A DNA stretch of 64,000 bases from Flabesymbios commensalis (taxonomy: Eukaryota > Annelida > Polychaeta > Terebellida > Flabelligeridae). Shown one piece after another: positions 45,901-56,773 of this stretch (position 1 is the first letter of the stretch; each line of letters begins with the position of its first letter). A program made the translations under genes and the position numbers. Under the pieces are notes generated by a model that was not told where the DNA came from, did no database searches, and saw only the letters and a program-made list of their open reading frames with translations. The stretch spans positions 83,596,599 through 83,660,598 of the forward strand of contig OZ024908.1 of assembly GCA_964017125.1 (NCBI GenBank), read 5' to 3'.

Positions 45901-48900
45901 TACAGGGGTTCGATAGGCATTTCCTTTTCTATCTCTCATTTGCTTGCCGTTTTATGATTGCCAACTACAGCGCAGTATCTCAATAGGGATCCTCCTCAAT
46001 CAATCTAATACATCTGTTCTAAACCTTTCATTCAAAATTGTTATTTTAACTATTTTTGTTTCAATTAATAGATACCAGTCTTTTTGTGTTCTTAAACTTT
46101 GCAACATAGCATTATGTTTTCAGTGCTGTGAGAAGCATGGAAGGAAGCTCGAAACATTTCAGTAATATACAAGACCTGGTAAAGAATTCAATGTTCATAC
46201 GACAACAGCTGCAATATGAGCTCTCTCGCAAGTATGTAAATCTATCATTTTTGTAAATTGTTCTATTTTGTCATAATGCTTTTTTGATTAACAATTTAGA
46301 AATTTATAAGAAAATACTGATATTAAAGCTCTCTTCAAAATAACTAGTTCCTTATGTACCCCCCCTCCCCCCCACAAGTTATTTTTCTGTTAAGCGAATG
46401 TACATTTGCTACAATTTAACCATCACCTATAATGTAAATTAAATTTTAACCCTGAGGAAATTGCACATCATGGCAGCAACACACAATTTCCAACTTGAAA
46501 CTTACGTTTGTTTAATTTGAAACAAAAAGATTGCCATTCTTGCTCACAAATCTGAATGTCACCTCTGAGAACATTTCATGACCTAACGAGGAAAGGGTAA
46601 ATCACTTAAAAGAAAATTCTTTAGCATGCACAATTCAAAAGTTAGAATATATCAGGATCATGTATTTTATTGTGTACTACTATCTGTAGCCCAGTGTCTG
46701 AGACTGATGATGTTAAACAAAAGCGGACAGGGTAAGTTAGGTTATGGAGAATGTATCTGGTAGATCAGGATGTGGGAATCATTATCAAGTGTACAACGTT
46801 TACCCTGCAATTCCCAAGATGATTCTTAGTGATAGGCATGCAGGGAGAGGACTTCGTGATTTTTTTAACTAGCCCACAGGACTAGTAATGACAAAACTTT
46901 ATTAGTTTGCAAAAAGTTTAACTAGTCCTGTATGATATATCCATATAAAAATAATACAAGACAGCAATTATGAGACTCACAACTTTTATTTGTTTAGCAG
47001 ATAACATGCGTTAACTTTTCACTAGTCCAACATGACTGAATGAATTCACTCATTCAAGCCAGAGAACAACTGAAACAATCTGCAAATAGCTCTCTGAAAG
47101 GTGAACCATGTAGCTGGTTCAATCATTATTAGGGTCTATGTCAAAGTCAGACAGATACTCTGACAGACGGTGAGCAATTAGATAACTCTGGGGGGAAATG
47201 TTTACTGGACATTACGGGCCAGCAGCAATGAATGTTTACTGGTCCGTGGCATTCTTTGCTTGTGATCGGACTAGCAGACCAGTGGGAAGTTCTCTCCTTG
47301 GCATGTGACATATGCAAATTTCAAACCTCTAACCCTTACACATGTTACAGCGCGGGGACTGTCTTTATATGTCAGATTCTGTAGACGTCAGATTCTGGCG
47401 TATAAAGACAGTCCTTGCGCTGAATGAAAATATTTCTAACGGCCGCAGACCTATAACATAAATTTTCAAATGGAGCTGAAAAAGCTAACCAAGTCATTTA
47501 TGATAGTTTAAAATTAAAAAAATCCTGAAAGTGCTTAGCATACCCTCACACAAGGGGCAATATTGTTCCAAATCAGCAACTGAATTTCGTTGCATTTAAA
47601 TCTGGTTTTACCCACACGGATGTTGTGGGTTGTGATAGCGAGGTACAACTTGAAGTTGGACTGAAGTTGTGTGGCGTTCTTTGCATTTTAACCCTTTCAA
47701 GCCTTAATTTACTATTGTCCTCTCTATCCACTACAAGCTCCAAATTCTCGACTTGTAGTGAATGAAGATGACCTCAAACGGCAAATGAAAAAAATATATT
47801 CTTTTTATTATAACAGTTTCACAAAAATTGTCATTCTAAAACCCCTAGGTTTTAGGAAATTAAGTCATTATTCACAGATGCGAAATAAATGTTTTTATGC
47901 ATTATGAGGGTTAAAAGGGTTAAGACCATGTTAATTTGATCTTTATCTTACTGGAATTATCGCATTCAGAAAATTACAAACTGTTTTTTTGAATCTTTAA
48001 AATTTGTTGGCACGCATACTTTTACATTATATTAAATGTTCAAAATATATTTAATTTACAATTGAAATTAAAATGTCCTTTATAATGTATTTTGTACTTT
48101 TATCACTAATGTTTACAATGTTTATACCATTGTATCTTTTAATACAAAATTGATTTTATTATTTTGAGCAAATAAAATATATATAACCATATATATCTGA
48201 GATTTAATACATGTAAATTAAGCTTTCGAGAAGACGTTTTAAAAAAACACTCCTGATCTTCTAATATCTTAATCTATCAACTAAAGCTCCACAAAACAAG
48301 TTTTCTAGGATCAGTATAATCCAATGAATTAAAGGTCAAATTTGTGTGCCTTATGTGTTGCTTTTTAAGGTAATGTGGGATTTGGATTAATTTGACAAAT
48401 ATCAGATGCTCCTTGTTCAGGTTTGTATTACTGATAATTTGTACTGCTGATGTAAAATACCTCTAAATGTTTTTGTCAATACAATTTCCTTCAAAACCTT
48501 TCTGAATGTTTGGGCTTTTAAAATGGTTATTGGTTACTTTATGTTATCTGGGTTCTCTTTTTGGTTATAGCTCTACTTAACAAAAAACATTATTCTTCAA
48601 TCCAAACAATTGATGGATCTAAAAATAAAGACAAATATACATCTGAATAAATTGTTTTTTCAAAGTCTAATTTTCTATTTGATATTTGCAGATTGTAAGT
48701 TGAACTTTGATTGTTAGAAAGACATATTGTTCTAAATTAGAGTAATTTTTGGACATTCTTTGATTTGTGCAAAACCATTTATCTTTATATTATATCTAAA
48801 TTCAAAGGTATTATTTGATTATGATGTGGAAGCTTCACTGTCTCAATTAGTACTTTTATATTTTTAGCCTCTTATTTAACCTAATTATATATTTATTTTC

Positions 48901-51900
48901 ATTATTGAAAAACATACTCAAATTACTGTACATATTTAATTTGAAAAGTTTAATTGTTATTAGCTTTAGTTTGTATGCCTCTGTACATATCTGCTTATTA
49001 TTTACAATTAATTAATTGAATTAGGCTATTAAATTTATTTATTTATTTAAATAATCAATCCAGTCGCTGATTGTTTTTGTCTAATAAACAATTTTTCATT
49101 TAGTGTTTGGTTAATTTTTGGTAGAGCTGTATAATCAGAGATTAAAATTCAAGATTTTCATAACATAGGAAACACAGTCTGGTTATTACGGGGGCTGAGA
49201 AAATATTTAAATTATACATTTCCAGATTTCTTTGAGGTTTTGTTCAATTTACTGCTGACATCTCTGTATATTTCAAGAACATTACCGTATATTTCTAGAA
49301 CATTACTATTTATTATTACCTCAACATCCAGTTTTTCAAACAACAATCTTATGGAGAAAAATCACACCATCCCTGATTGGTGAATATAAGGAATTGATAA
49401 AACATTAATTAAATTATCATTTTAGCAATAGGTCTTCACAGATGTGCCAACATCTATGATTTGGTGTAGCAGATTTGATTTTTAACCCTTGTTCTGCTAA
49501 ACCCGTATATATATACATGTATAGGGTTTCAAGCATATTTTAAGTCAAACAATATGTCACTGAAATGGAGATAATTACAGACTGCAAAGAACTTTGCCAG
49601 ACATACGTGTACCAGACAAATAGCAGTTTATTGTTCACTTTAAATTCAAGTGACTACTTACTGCTATTTGCCGTAATGTAATAACAGACCTTCTCATGTT
49701 CAAAGATATGTATCTGCTAATGTGTACTGTGTAAGATACAGCTTTTAAACCACTATTTGATGAACTGGAGCCTAGAAACCCTAGCCTTTAGGCTGTTTTT
49801 AGGCCGTTTTTTTTAGGCTTTCTCTCATTTCACTTGGATCACTGGACTTAAGATTAATTTGAACTTTTAACTGAAATCAGTCTGAAGATTTGTACATTTA
49901 GTATATGGTGTGGTACCCACAGGGAGCAGGAGCGTCTGAGACCCAGCATGTACCGTACCATGGTACGCACACAGACGGTGGACGTCCCGATGAGTAGCAG
50001 AGGCTCCCCAGTCGATCCTGTAATGGCCACAGCGTCACGCAACGTGTAAGGCTCAGCCTAAATCTCTCTCTCTATGTGGAATGTGTTAGAAGATCACTTT
50101 ACTTGTAGTTGTCTGTTAGCTAGTATTTGTATGACGAACATTTCACCAGGTTTAAAAAAACATACTGCATTGTTTTAATGTTGCGCCAACTGTAGAGATG
50201 TTGGCACTACATTAACTTTAAAACTGCTATGCACACCTATTGTTGTTTTTAATCCATTTTCAAACCGTTTGAATCACAGTACTGTTATTGGGAACGAAAT
50301 AAGCATTTAAACACTCAGATTTCCACATGTTTGACCTTAAATTAAACAAATACAAATAATTTTCAGCCACTCGAAGTTGTGGGTCGCAGTATCGAGACAC
50401 AACTTCTGGTGGGTGAAAATTTAAATTATTAAATGTAGCAGTTTGAAGGTTACAGCAATCTAATGATTGGTCATTTTGTATAAAAAATATGTATCTGTCA
50501 CAAAGCGTCACTCGGATATGACCAATTCATTTAATGAAAAGGTCAAATCTAATTGATGCTTGGACCCCTCAGAATGATTCCGAGGTGTTCATTTTCATGG
50601 GATCTTTAACTTGTTCTAAAAAAAATGGGTTCTGCTGTAACTAAAATGTTGTATCTGCTACTTGTTCAACTATGATATGACCTTTGGTTCCATCAGGATG
50701 TACCTGGATGATAAATAGTTTATTTTCCATCTGGTTATTTAATTGTATTTTCCAGTAAGTGCCAATCGCATTTTTGGTCGTTTTCGCCCTTTTATTTGCT
50801 CTTCAAAAAAGAAAATTGGAAGGAAAAGTGAGCAATAAATTTGCTGGACTGGGATATATTTTCATTGAAATTGTACAGATGTAGCAATCCAAGTAATTTT
50901 CACTCACTTGAAGTTGTTAGCGAGACATAGCTTCAATTGGGTGAAAATGTAAAATTAACTTAGAGCTTCAAGTTTATTGCCTTTCTTTGATTGTTACATA
51001 TTTAGCAGAATCAACTAGTTTTCTTTTTCTCTAAGCAACTTTCCATACTTTTTTTCAAGCTCCAAATTCAAAGTATTTTTTAAATGCTCAGTAAATTTTG
51101 AAACTAAGGATATATACGTATTCCCATTTATGCATATACTTAAAAGCATGATAAATTTCACCTTAAACAGGCAGTATACAAGTTTTTGTTAATGCGATGC
51201 TTGAACCAATGGTTCAACGGCTCGCGTTTGCTGAGGAGTGTCCTAACTGTTAAACAGTCAAATGTTGTCTGTAGTCATGTTTTTCCCAGCCTAAATGTTA
51301 CATCTCTTTTGTAACAAAAGAACGGCTTGTCTGTAGTACCAGTACTTAGACAGAAAGGTTGTTGTCACTATGTCTGTTGTAATATAAATGATCGTTATTT
51401 TTCCACAGATTCATTTGACAAACATGTGTGATCGAGCCAGTGATGTTTCAATGTTGTGCTTAAGTCGTTGGCTTTCCATTGTGAAGAAATAGTCTTTTGT
51501 TAAAAAATATTTGACTTTTTAGTGTTAAATGTCTCGGTATAATTATTTATTTAGGTAGTAGCGCTCTATAGATTTCTTTGTATTATTCAAAGTCATGATA
51601 AAAAAGATAGAAAAATAGATCTTTAAAATAAGAGGCTTGCAATGTCACATTTGACACAAACAGGTAATGCCTCCATATTGGGGAAAGTTATAGGACAGTC
51701 ATGTCATGAATCATTTAATACATGTTTTACACTGAAATAATATTCATCTCAAATGGACAAAATCTTTCCAATGGTCAGGCCTTTTATAAAGATGACGTAT
51801 GAGCCATTTTATATACAAAAACGGGCAAAATCGTTATAGTGTTAGGCCTGGTACAGATATGATTCATTACATGTATATTCAACTCAGAATGTATAAGCTA

Positions 51901-53226
51901 CTGCATTAATTGAAATATATTTGATGTACTTTCTTACTGTTGACTTTTTGATGTTGCATGAAGCACAGTCTCGATTAGTTGAACACTATATTTATACTGC
52001 TTATAAACATCAATGTTTGATTGTAGTTATTGTTAGCGATCAACGTATCGTATTCTAAAGTGCAGATATTACGCTTAAAGCCTCCAACCACTAAGCACGA
52101 CTAAAGTCGTTTTTGATTTATTTTATAATCTGATCAAAGCACAGTTATTGGGAACGAATCACATCAAGATTTGCATATATCAAATTAAACAATTATTTGT
52201 AATTTTCTCCCACTTGAGGTTGTGGGTCGAGGACTACACAACTTCAAGTGGGTGAAAATTTAAATTTAGTGCTTTAACCCTTTCACGCCTGAATTTACTA
52301 TTGTAATCTTCATCCACTACAAGCCGAGAATTGCTGTCGCAATTCTCGTCTTGTAGTGGATGAAGATGATTTGATGTGGTTTAAATATCAAAGAAAATTA
52401 CCACGTATTGGTCAACCAGTTTCATGGAAATTTACGTTCTAAAACCCTTTGTTGTAGGGAAATTAAGTCTGTTTTCAGGATTGAAAAATGATGCTTTAAT
52501 GCATCGTGAGGGCTTAAAGGGTTAAGGGTTAAAACCAGAGAGGATGTAAACATCATTCCATGTAAGGGTTAATAATAAACTGATGGCCTTTACGAGACAC
52601 AATTTCCAGAATTTTTCAACTGCATGGCTCAAACAGGTTTGTGATCTATGACAATGTATAAACAATGATTTAGTGTGATCAAAGTCATGTATGTGAAATC
52701 ATTGCAGACACACAAAGGTCAGCTTAAAGAAGCAGACTCATCAATGCTGACCTCAATTACCAAGGCCTTGGAAAACGAGGTTGCTTTACCCCTAGAGCAC
52801 TATCGTCAACTATATTTACTACTAGTGCTTTCCTAATTTTATTCACACTTGTGTAGACAATTTTTAGAACTTAAAAATGTCTTCAAATCTGTGGAACTGA
52901 TAAGATATGATTTAGTTTTACAAATCATATAATTTACAGTCTACTGTGGATCACGTTAGCGAGACACAACTTCAAGTGACTTAAAATTTCAATTGAATAT
53001 ATCAGTGCCTCAGGGTTAATTTCGAATTGTCTATAGTTCACTTTGTTCAGGGTGTGATAGATCATTGTAGATATACTAATGCAATTCAGAGAGTTCACGT
53101 TTCTAATGCTTACATCTGATTATCAAGATGTTTGTGTTTTTCAGATCCACATCAAAGGACGGATCTCCACGAGCTCGCTCTTCCTCGCTCAGCTCACGAC
53201 AGAGACCTAGCAGTATGATTCGCTGA
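42931..53226 (+). CDS. BORCS8: BORCS8 orthologue, BORC complex subunit (8 coding exons)
   Basis: Gene-level entry: eight exons whose splice phases all agree give 618 nt, 205 residues plus stop. Residues 29 to about 121 align in order with vertebrate BORCS8 (MEF2BNB): SDRLSENLHIIANEPSVA, FRVQEHVRKSLPQL, DMDYAINAVRSM and FSNIQDLVKNSMFIRQQL. By family knowledge, BORCS8 is a small helical subunit of BORC on the cytosolic face of lysosomes, where BORC recruits ARL8 and so kinesin for outward transport. The vertebrate protein is about 120 residues. Here a Ser/Arg-rich, low-complexity tail (139..205) is added by exons 7 and 8. Introns are full of MITEs. The ANEPSVA core makes the identification strong. 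Exon 1 is the weakest part. Confidence 0.88.
43226..43285 (+). CDS. BORCS8: BORCS8 coding exon 2
   Basis: Acceptor TTAATCACAG, donor AAAG|GTAAGA. Encodes QRLFAESSGSTDLDHKTKK and joins to exon 3 through a split valine codon, giving KKVSDRL. This corresponds to KKVTDKF in the vertebrate protein. Confidence 0.75.
43323..43557. mobile_element. Family-3 TTAA MITE in BORCS8 intron 2
   Basis: Left TTATCCCTTTCAGCGCGGG, hairpin GTCCGTCTTT...AAAAGACGGTCC, right GGCGTTGTAAGAGTTAA. This is the most complete family-3 copy in the window. Confidence 0.8.
43853..43965 (+). CDS. BORCS8: BORCS8 coding exon 3 (core motif)
   Basis: Acceptor TTGTAATATTTCAG, donor CGG|GTGAGT. Encodes the diagnostic SENLHIIANEPSVAYFRVQE and HVRKSLPQLVEKR. 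Ends in phase 0. Confidence 0.93.
44105..44290. mobile_element. Family-1 MITE in intron 3
   Basis: TTTTCACCCACTTGAAGTTG hairpin with slightly mismatched right arm CATAACTTCATGTGGGTG. Right body reads ACTCATTTCATCG. Ends are worn. Confidence 0.65.
44376..44611. mobile_element. Family-1 MITE in intron 3, near-complete
   Basis: Left CTTATCCTGG, hairpin TTTTCAGCCACTTTAAGTTG with a mirrored arm, right end TTAGCAGGCAAAGGGTTAA. Confidence 0.7.
44701..45085. mobile_element. Family-1 MITE interrupted by a family-2 MITE
   Basis: Left end TTAACCCTTTAAGCGC, hairpin at 45010..45070. The body is split at GTGTTTAA by the element at 44784..44962 and resumes ACATCAAG, exactly as the uninterrupted copy at 23619 reads. 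Confidence 0.85.
44784..44962. mobile_element. Family-2 MITE nested in family 1, TTAA duplicated
   Basis: TTAA at 44784..44787 and 44959..44962 bracket CCCTTTAACCCCC ... CTTGAAAGGG. Shorter than other family-2 copies (about 240 bp), so internally deleted. Confidence 0.88.
45639..45703 (+). CDS. BORCS8: BORCS8 coding exon 4
   Basis: Acceptor ATTTCATTAATAG, donor CAA|GTTAGT. Encodes HEVEDLQGQVMGRCFDMDYA and the first two bases of an asparagine codon. Confidence 0.88.
45783..45930. repeat. 148-bp hairpin in intron 4
   Basis: GAAATGCCCATCGAACCCCT is mirrored by AGGGGTTCGATAGGCATTTC, and GGTTGAGTATCGTT by AACGATACTCAACC, with a GG centre and a few bulges. No relative seen elsewhere in the window. 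MITE or structured intronic RNA. Confidence 0.8.
46124..46231 (+). CDS. BORCS8: BORCS8 coding exon 5
   Basis: Acceptor TTATGTTTTCAG, donor CAA|GTATGT. Encodes AVRSMEGSSKHFSNIQDLVK then NSMFIRQQLQYELSR, matching the C-terminal helix of vertebrate BORCS8. Confidence 0.92.
46690..46731 (+). CDS. BORCS8: BORCS8 coding exon 6
   Basis: Acceptor CTATCTGTAG (weak pyrimidine tract), donor CAGG|GTAAGT. Encodes PVSETDDVKQKRT in phase with both neighbours. Beyond the conserved core. Confidence 0.75.
47345..47540. mobile_element. Family-3 MITE in intron 6
   Basis: CAGCGCGGGGACTGTCTTTA, hairpin to AAAGACAGTCCTTGCGCTGA, then CATAAATTTTCAAATGGAGC and GCTAACCAAGTCATTTATGA. Right end worn. Confidence 0.7.
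47688..47923. mobile_element. Family-2 TTAA MITE in intron 6, complete
   Basis: TTAACCCTTTCAAGCCTTAA to GAGGGTTAAAAGGGTTAA. The hairpin left arm is partly lost. CGACTTGTAGTGAATGAAGA remains. Confidence 0.8.
49923..50045 (+). CDS. BORCS8: BORCS8 coding exon 7
   Basis: Acceptor GGTACCCACAG, donor ACGT|GTAAGG. Encodes EQERLRPSMYRTMVRTQTVD then VPMSSRGSPVDPVMATASRN. A Ser/Arg/Pro-rich tail with no counterpart in the short vertebrate protein. GC-rich against an AT-rich intron, which supports a coding role. Confidence 0.82.
50214..50455. mobile_element. Family-1 MITE in intron 7
   Basis: Inverted ends AAACTGCTATGC and GTAGCAGTTTG, body ACTGTTATTGGGAACG, hairpin AATTTTCAGCCACTCGAAGT with mirrored arm. 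Confidence 0.7.
52075..52536. mobile_element. Family-1 MITE with family-2 MITE in its terminal TTAA
   Basis: Family-1 body (ACTAAGCACGACTAAAGTCG, then the hairpin at 52200..52262) runs to TTTAGTGCTTTAA. The family-2 element 52274..52525 follows, and TTAAGGGTTAA resumes the family-1 end. Confidence 0.75.
52274..52525. mobile_element. Family-2 TTAA MITE, nested, complete
   Basis: TTAACCCTTTCACGCCTGAA to GGGCTTAAAGGGTTAA. Hairpin CACTACAAGCCGAGAATTGC with its mirror. Confidence 0.85.
53145..53226 (+). CDS. BORCS8: BORCS8 coding exon 8, terminal
   Basis: Acceptor TTTGTGTTTTTCAG. Completes a valine codon, then encodes STSKDGSPRARSSSLSSRQR and PSSMIR, TGA at 53224..53226. Phase agrees with exon 7. 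The 3' part of this exon is unit 1 of the tandem array that follows. Confidence 0.85.
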
Positions 53227-53640
53227 ATATTATGACAGATCTCTTGTGCTTGCTCATCCTCTTTCACGACAGAGCAGTATGATTCGCTGATTATATTGAC
53301 TAATCTCCTTTTGCTTGCTCAGCTAACAAGAGAGACCTAACAGTATGATTCGCTGATTATAATGACTTGATCTATATACTTGTGTTCGCTCAGCTCACAA
53401 GAGACCTGGCAGTATGATTCGCTGATTCTAATGACTTGATCTCCTTGTCCTAGCTCCGCCAACGACAGAGACATAGCAGTATAATCCGCTTATTATAATG
53501 ACGTATCTCCACGAGCTCGCTCTTCCTCGCTCAGCTCACAACAAAGATCTAGCTGTATGATTCGCTGATTGTAGTGACTTTCTCCTTGAGCTCGTCCTCT
53601 CTCAGAACAAAGATCCAGCATCAAGATTCGCTAATTATAA
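53163..53640. repeat. Exon-derived tandem array, 7 units of about 64 to 76 bp
   Basis: Units share ATCTCC, GAGCTCGCTC, CTCAGCTCACGACAGAGACC and AGCAGTATGATTCGCTGATT. The ATGATTCGCTGA anchor recurs at about 53215, 53279, 53345, 53414, 53481, 53557 and 53623. Unit 1 is the coding end of exon 8. Units 2 to 7 lie beyond the stop, in the presumed 3' UTR, and are diverged. Confidence 0.9.
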
Positions 53641-53885
53641 TCATAAATTACCTGCGGAAACAACATGACAACAGTGTGTTTTATTCTTTATTATTGGAGA
53701 GATGAGTATGTGTGATTTACACGTGAGCAAATAATCCATCTGTTACACTCACACATACAGACATAGCCTGATATTCTCATGATAATGAGCTGGTGACCCC
53801 GATTAGCTGAAGATAAAGTGTTAAATGAATCCTCATCACTTTCATTATGAAATTAAAAGGCAACAGAGACACGCACAGAGATGAA
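53640..53885. other. Presumed 3' flank of BORCS8
   Basis: No AATAAA is seen soon after the stop on the + strand. ATTAAA occurs at 53850. The poly(A) site is unresolved. Confidence 0.35.
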
Positions 53886-54110
53886 TTAACCCTCATTCTG
53901 CTAATCACGACTAATGTCGTTTTTAATTTGTTTTATTTGTTGACCAAATCACCGATATTGGGAACAAAATGTGTATTTAAACATCAGAATTTAGAATCGA
54001 TATATCTGAAATTAAACAATATGAGTAATTTTCATTCTCTTGAAGTTAGCGAGACACAACTGCAAGTTGGTGAAAATTTAAATAAATTAACTTAGCAGGA
54101 TAAGGGTTAA
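53886..54110. mobile_element. Family-1 TTAA MITE, complete, best termini
   Basis: TTAACCCTCATTCTGCTAA and TTAGCAGGATAAGGGTTAA form a 19-bp inverted pair with two mismatches, flanked by TTAA. The 225-bp interior has the hairpin and ACCGATATTGGGAAC body. Confidence 0.88.
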
Positions 54111-54423
54111 ACATGTTATGTGATCTGGATTCGCAGTATCGTAACCACCGTCAACTCCTCACAAAGTTTAACCAATTGTGAGAAATATGATTTTGTGAGG
54201 AAGATTTTTTTGTGGTCATCAAAAATAACAAAAATTACCATACCAAGATAGACACAGGATTCACAGTTCTTGCACCTAGAATAATAAAGATGCATAAATT
54301 GATATCTAGGTTGGGGATGCTACAGTTCTACTCCCAACCATACATTTAGTTCTATAGATTAGAATGATTTTATTTTCATGAGACCTAAAATATCTTTTGT
54401 AAGCCTACCCCAAACTATTTTTT

Positions 54424-54780
54424 AAACTGCAATCTTATAGTCCAGTTGCCATCCAGAGAACCTAGAAATTGTGAGAAGTGTAAGGTTTTTTGATTGATTC
54501 ATGTTCCCAATGGGTTTATGAACAAATTCAGCTTTGTTGCCCAAACGGCAACTTTGGGCAACTTTTTTAATTAGCATAATTAACATAATTACCATAATTA
54601 GCAATGGGGAGTAATGCCAAATGTTAATTTTAAACCTATGGAAGTACACAAACCTCCAATACCACATTTCAATATAATTCAGACATAAGGAATTCATTTC
54701 TGACATTAATGGTAATAAAGAGATCCAGGTCAAAGGTCATGATTATGATGCAAATCAAACTAAATTGACTATTAATATGA
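54424..54780. repeat. Dispersed repeat, inverted partner at 57835..58085
   Basis: TAGTCCAGTTGCCATCC, TGAGAAGTGTAAG, CAACTTTGGGCAAC and AATTAGCATAATTA recur inverted at 57835..58085. Confidence 0.65.
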
Positions 54781-55750
54781 AATGGACAGTGCCCAGAACG
54801 CCCACGACCTAATCAGTGTAAAAGAGTAACGTTAGTCATGAATAAATGGCAATTTAATCTGAAGTGAGATTCACAGAATTGAGTGTATGCTTAAATATAT
54901 ACACATCTCTAGGAGTTTTCTTTTAGGGGGGTAGGCCTATTAGTTACGTTATATATTGATATAGATTATTAAATGTAAGTATTGTGTTAGCAAACACCAG
55001 AATGCCAATTATATTTTTCTTGTAGCTCATTATTTATAGGCTATGTAGACATAGGCCAACAATTGTTATACTTTCCACATTAAAACAGTTGGGTTCTTTT
55101 GCTTCACTTTTACAAAAAAAACCTTATATCTATGCAGCTGCTGTACCCGAGAACTCAACCTTGAATACCCCAAACCTGCTATAGTCTAATTTTGTCTAGG
55201 TAGGCCAAAAATAATTCTAGGGTAATTAGCCATATGCCTATCGCTGAGTCATTCACAAGTCCGTATACAAACTAAGACAAGGGGGGGGGGGTACAGAACG
55301 ACCATCCCTAAATGTAATATGGGGGCCTATGTTGAAAAATAGGCTCTAACTGCATTCTGGCGCAATTTAGAGGTAAAAATTCTTTCAAAGGCAATTTTCA
55401 TTAAATTTTTGGTCTAACCTGCAGCTATACACAGGCTACAGTAGGCCGACATACGTAAATAAACAGCGCATTATACTTGCTGGCAAAACTAAGAGGTTCG
55501 TGTCATGGGCCACACAAATTAAAGGCTGATTGAGGTCCACATAATTATCACCACATAACAACGGCCCTGTTTCAATAAAAACAGTGAAATAATCATTTTG
55601 CCCAAAAAAGTTATCCATACAATTAACACAGGCTACCTGGGTGTTATTGACAAGGTGTGAACAACACAGATATAACAAACCATTGAAACATACTCTAACA
55701 TCCTAACACTGCATGTACGATAACCTTATATATACAAAAAAATTAACAGT
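54780..55750. other. No recognisable gene
   Basis: AT-rich, with a G-run at 55281. Nothing I can support. Confidence 0.4.
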
Positions 55751-55847
55751 TCATTGTTTTCTATCCCCCGACTTTGGACTCGCCCTCCTCCTCTTCCTCC
55801 TCAACATGAATTTCCTCTGATTCTTTGCAACAATCATCTAAGACTGA

Positions 55848-56031
55848 ATGAAATGAATGGGAGTTTTAGGCCACCTTTGTACACATATAGGCTAAACTGG
55901 GCCAGGGAAACCTCCTGACAATGGTGAGATGAATGAAATAACGCTGCCCTCCAGACACAGGATTCTAAATTCGAGCCCTGGCGGTCTGAGGCCGAGCACG
56001 ATACCACTCGGTCGCGGAGGCTCTCCACAAT
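55848..56031 (-). mobile_element. tRNA-derived SINE, one-head form
   Basis: Head GCCTCCGCGACCGAGTGG on the minus strand, tail GGTGGCCTAAAA. Perfect 12-bp target duplication ATCTAAGACTGA (55836..55847 and 56032..56043). Confidence 0.9.
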
Positions 56032-56773
56032 ATCTAAGACTGATGACAACAAGAAGCTTAGGAAGTAAATTTCATCACATCACTCTGCCAGCCAAAGTTG
56101 ACGATCTCCTGAGCTACTTTTGATTTGTGACACTTACGGAGCGAGAGCCTTCCACATTTGGAGACGAGCGCGACGATTATGGAGATCCAGGTTGATATTC
56201 GTAGGGGGGGGGGGCAGGGAATTCAGTGTAGGAGGATATTTGCGATGGATGTTGTACCGGTGCAGTTGACATATATTCTCTGAGTAGACTGATAAGAAAA
56301 ATTGTCTGACCTATATCCATCAAGTCACTTTGTGTGACATCATGCTCTCCCAGTACCTCATCTAGCGCAGGAAACTTTGGAGTTTTTTTAATGCTGGGAC
56401 CTTGCCCTTTCCACATGGGAAATAAACCTTGTCGTACTGTGACAGACCTGTGGCATCGCGATTTAGAAGTCAGTTGATATATATTGCAGCACCCTCACCA
56501 GCTCTTCTCTGACACTTATGATCTTTGGCACTTAATTCTTCATATGCCTATCGTGCAAAGATGATAAAGATAGTTGCACCTTGGTACTTTTCACCACTTG
56601 TGAGGCATGCCTTTCAAGTGTCTGCAATGTCTGCCACTATTCCTGACGTTCGCCATACATGTAATCAACAAAGTGCTTGATGTGATCAACGAGCAACACA
56701 TTTGGTTTTGGAACAGTTTCGCTATCACTTGCCAAACGCTTCATCAGTACAGACCTGTCACCCTTTAGCAGAT

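Larger units (their letters stand above)
46780..49922. other. Intron 6, mostly featureless with MITEs
   Basis: Holds a family-3 copy (about 47345..47540), a worn family-1 hairpin (47600..47670) and family 2 at 47688. 47930..49900 is AT-rich with no feature I can support. Confidence 0.6.
50804..53577 (+). repeat. Direct segmental duplication, copy A
   Basis: From CAAAAAAGAAAATTGG at 50804 the sequence matches 61132 onward to the window end, with small indels. It covers the 3' half of intron 7, two MITEs, the last BORCS8 exon and the exon-derived tandem array. It probably extends a little past 53577, where copy B leaves the window. Confidence 0.93.

Noticed and set aside
55834-56123. Small frames on both strands near 56000
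   Set aside because: They read through the SINE at 55848..56031 and are not host genes.
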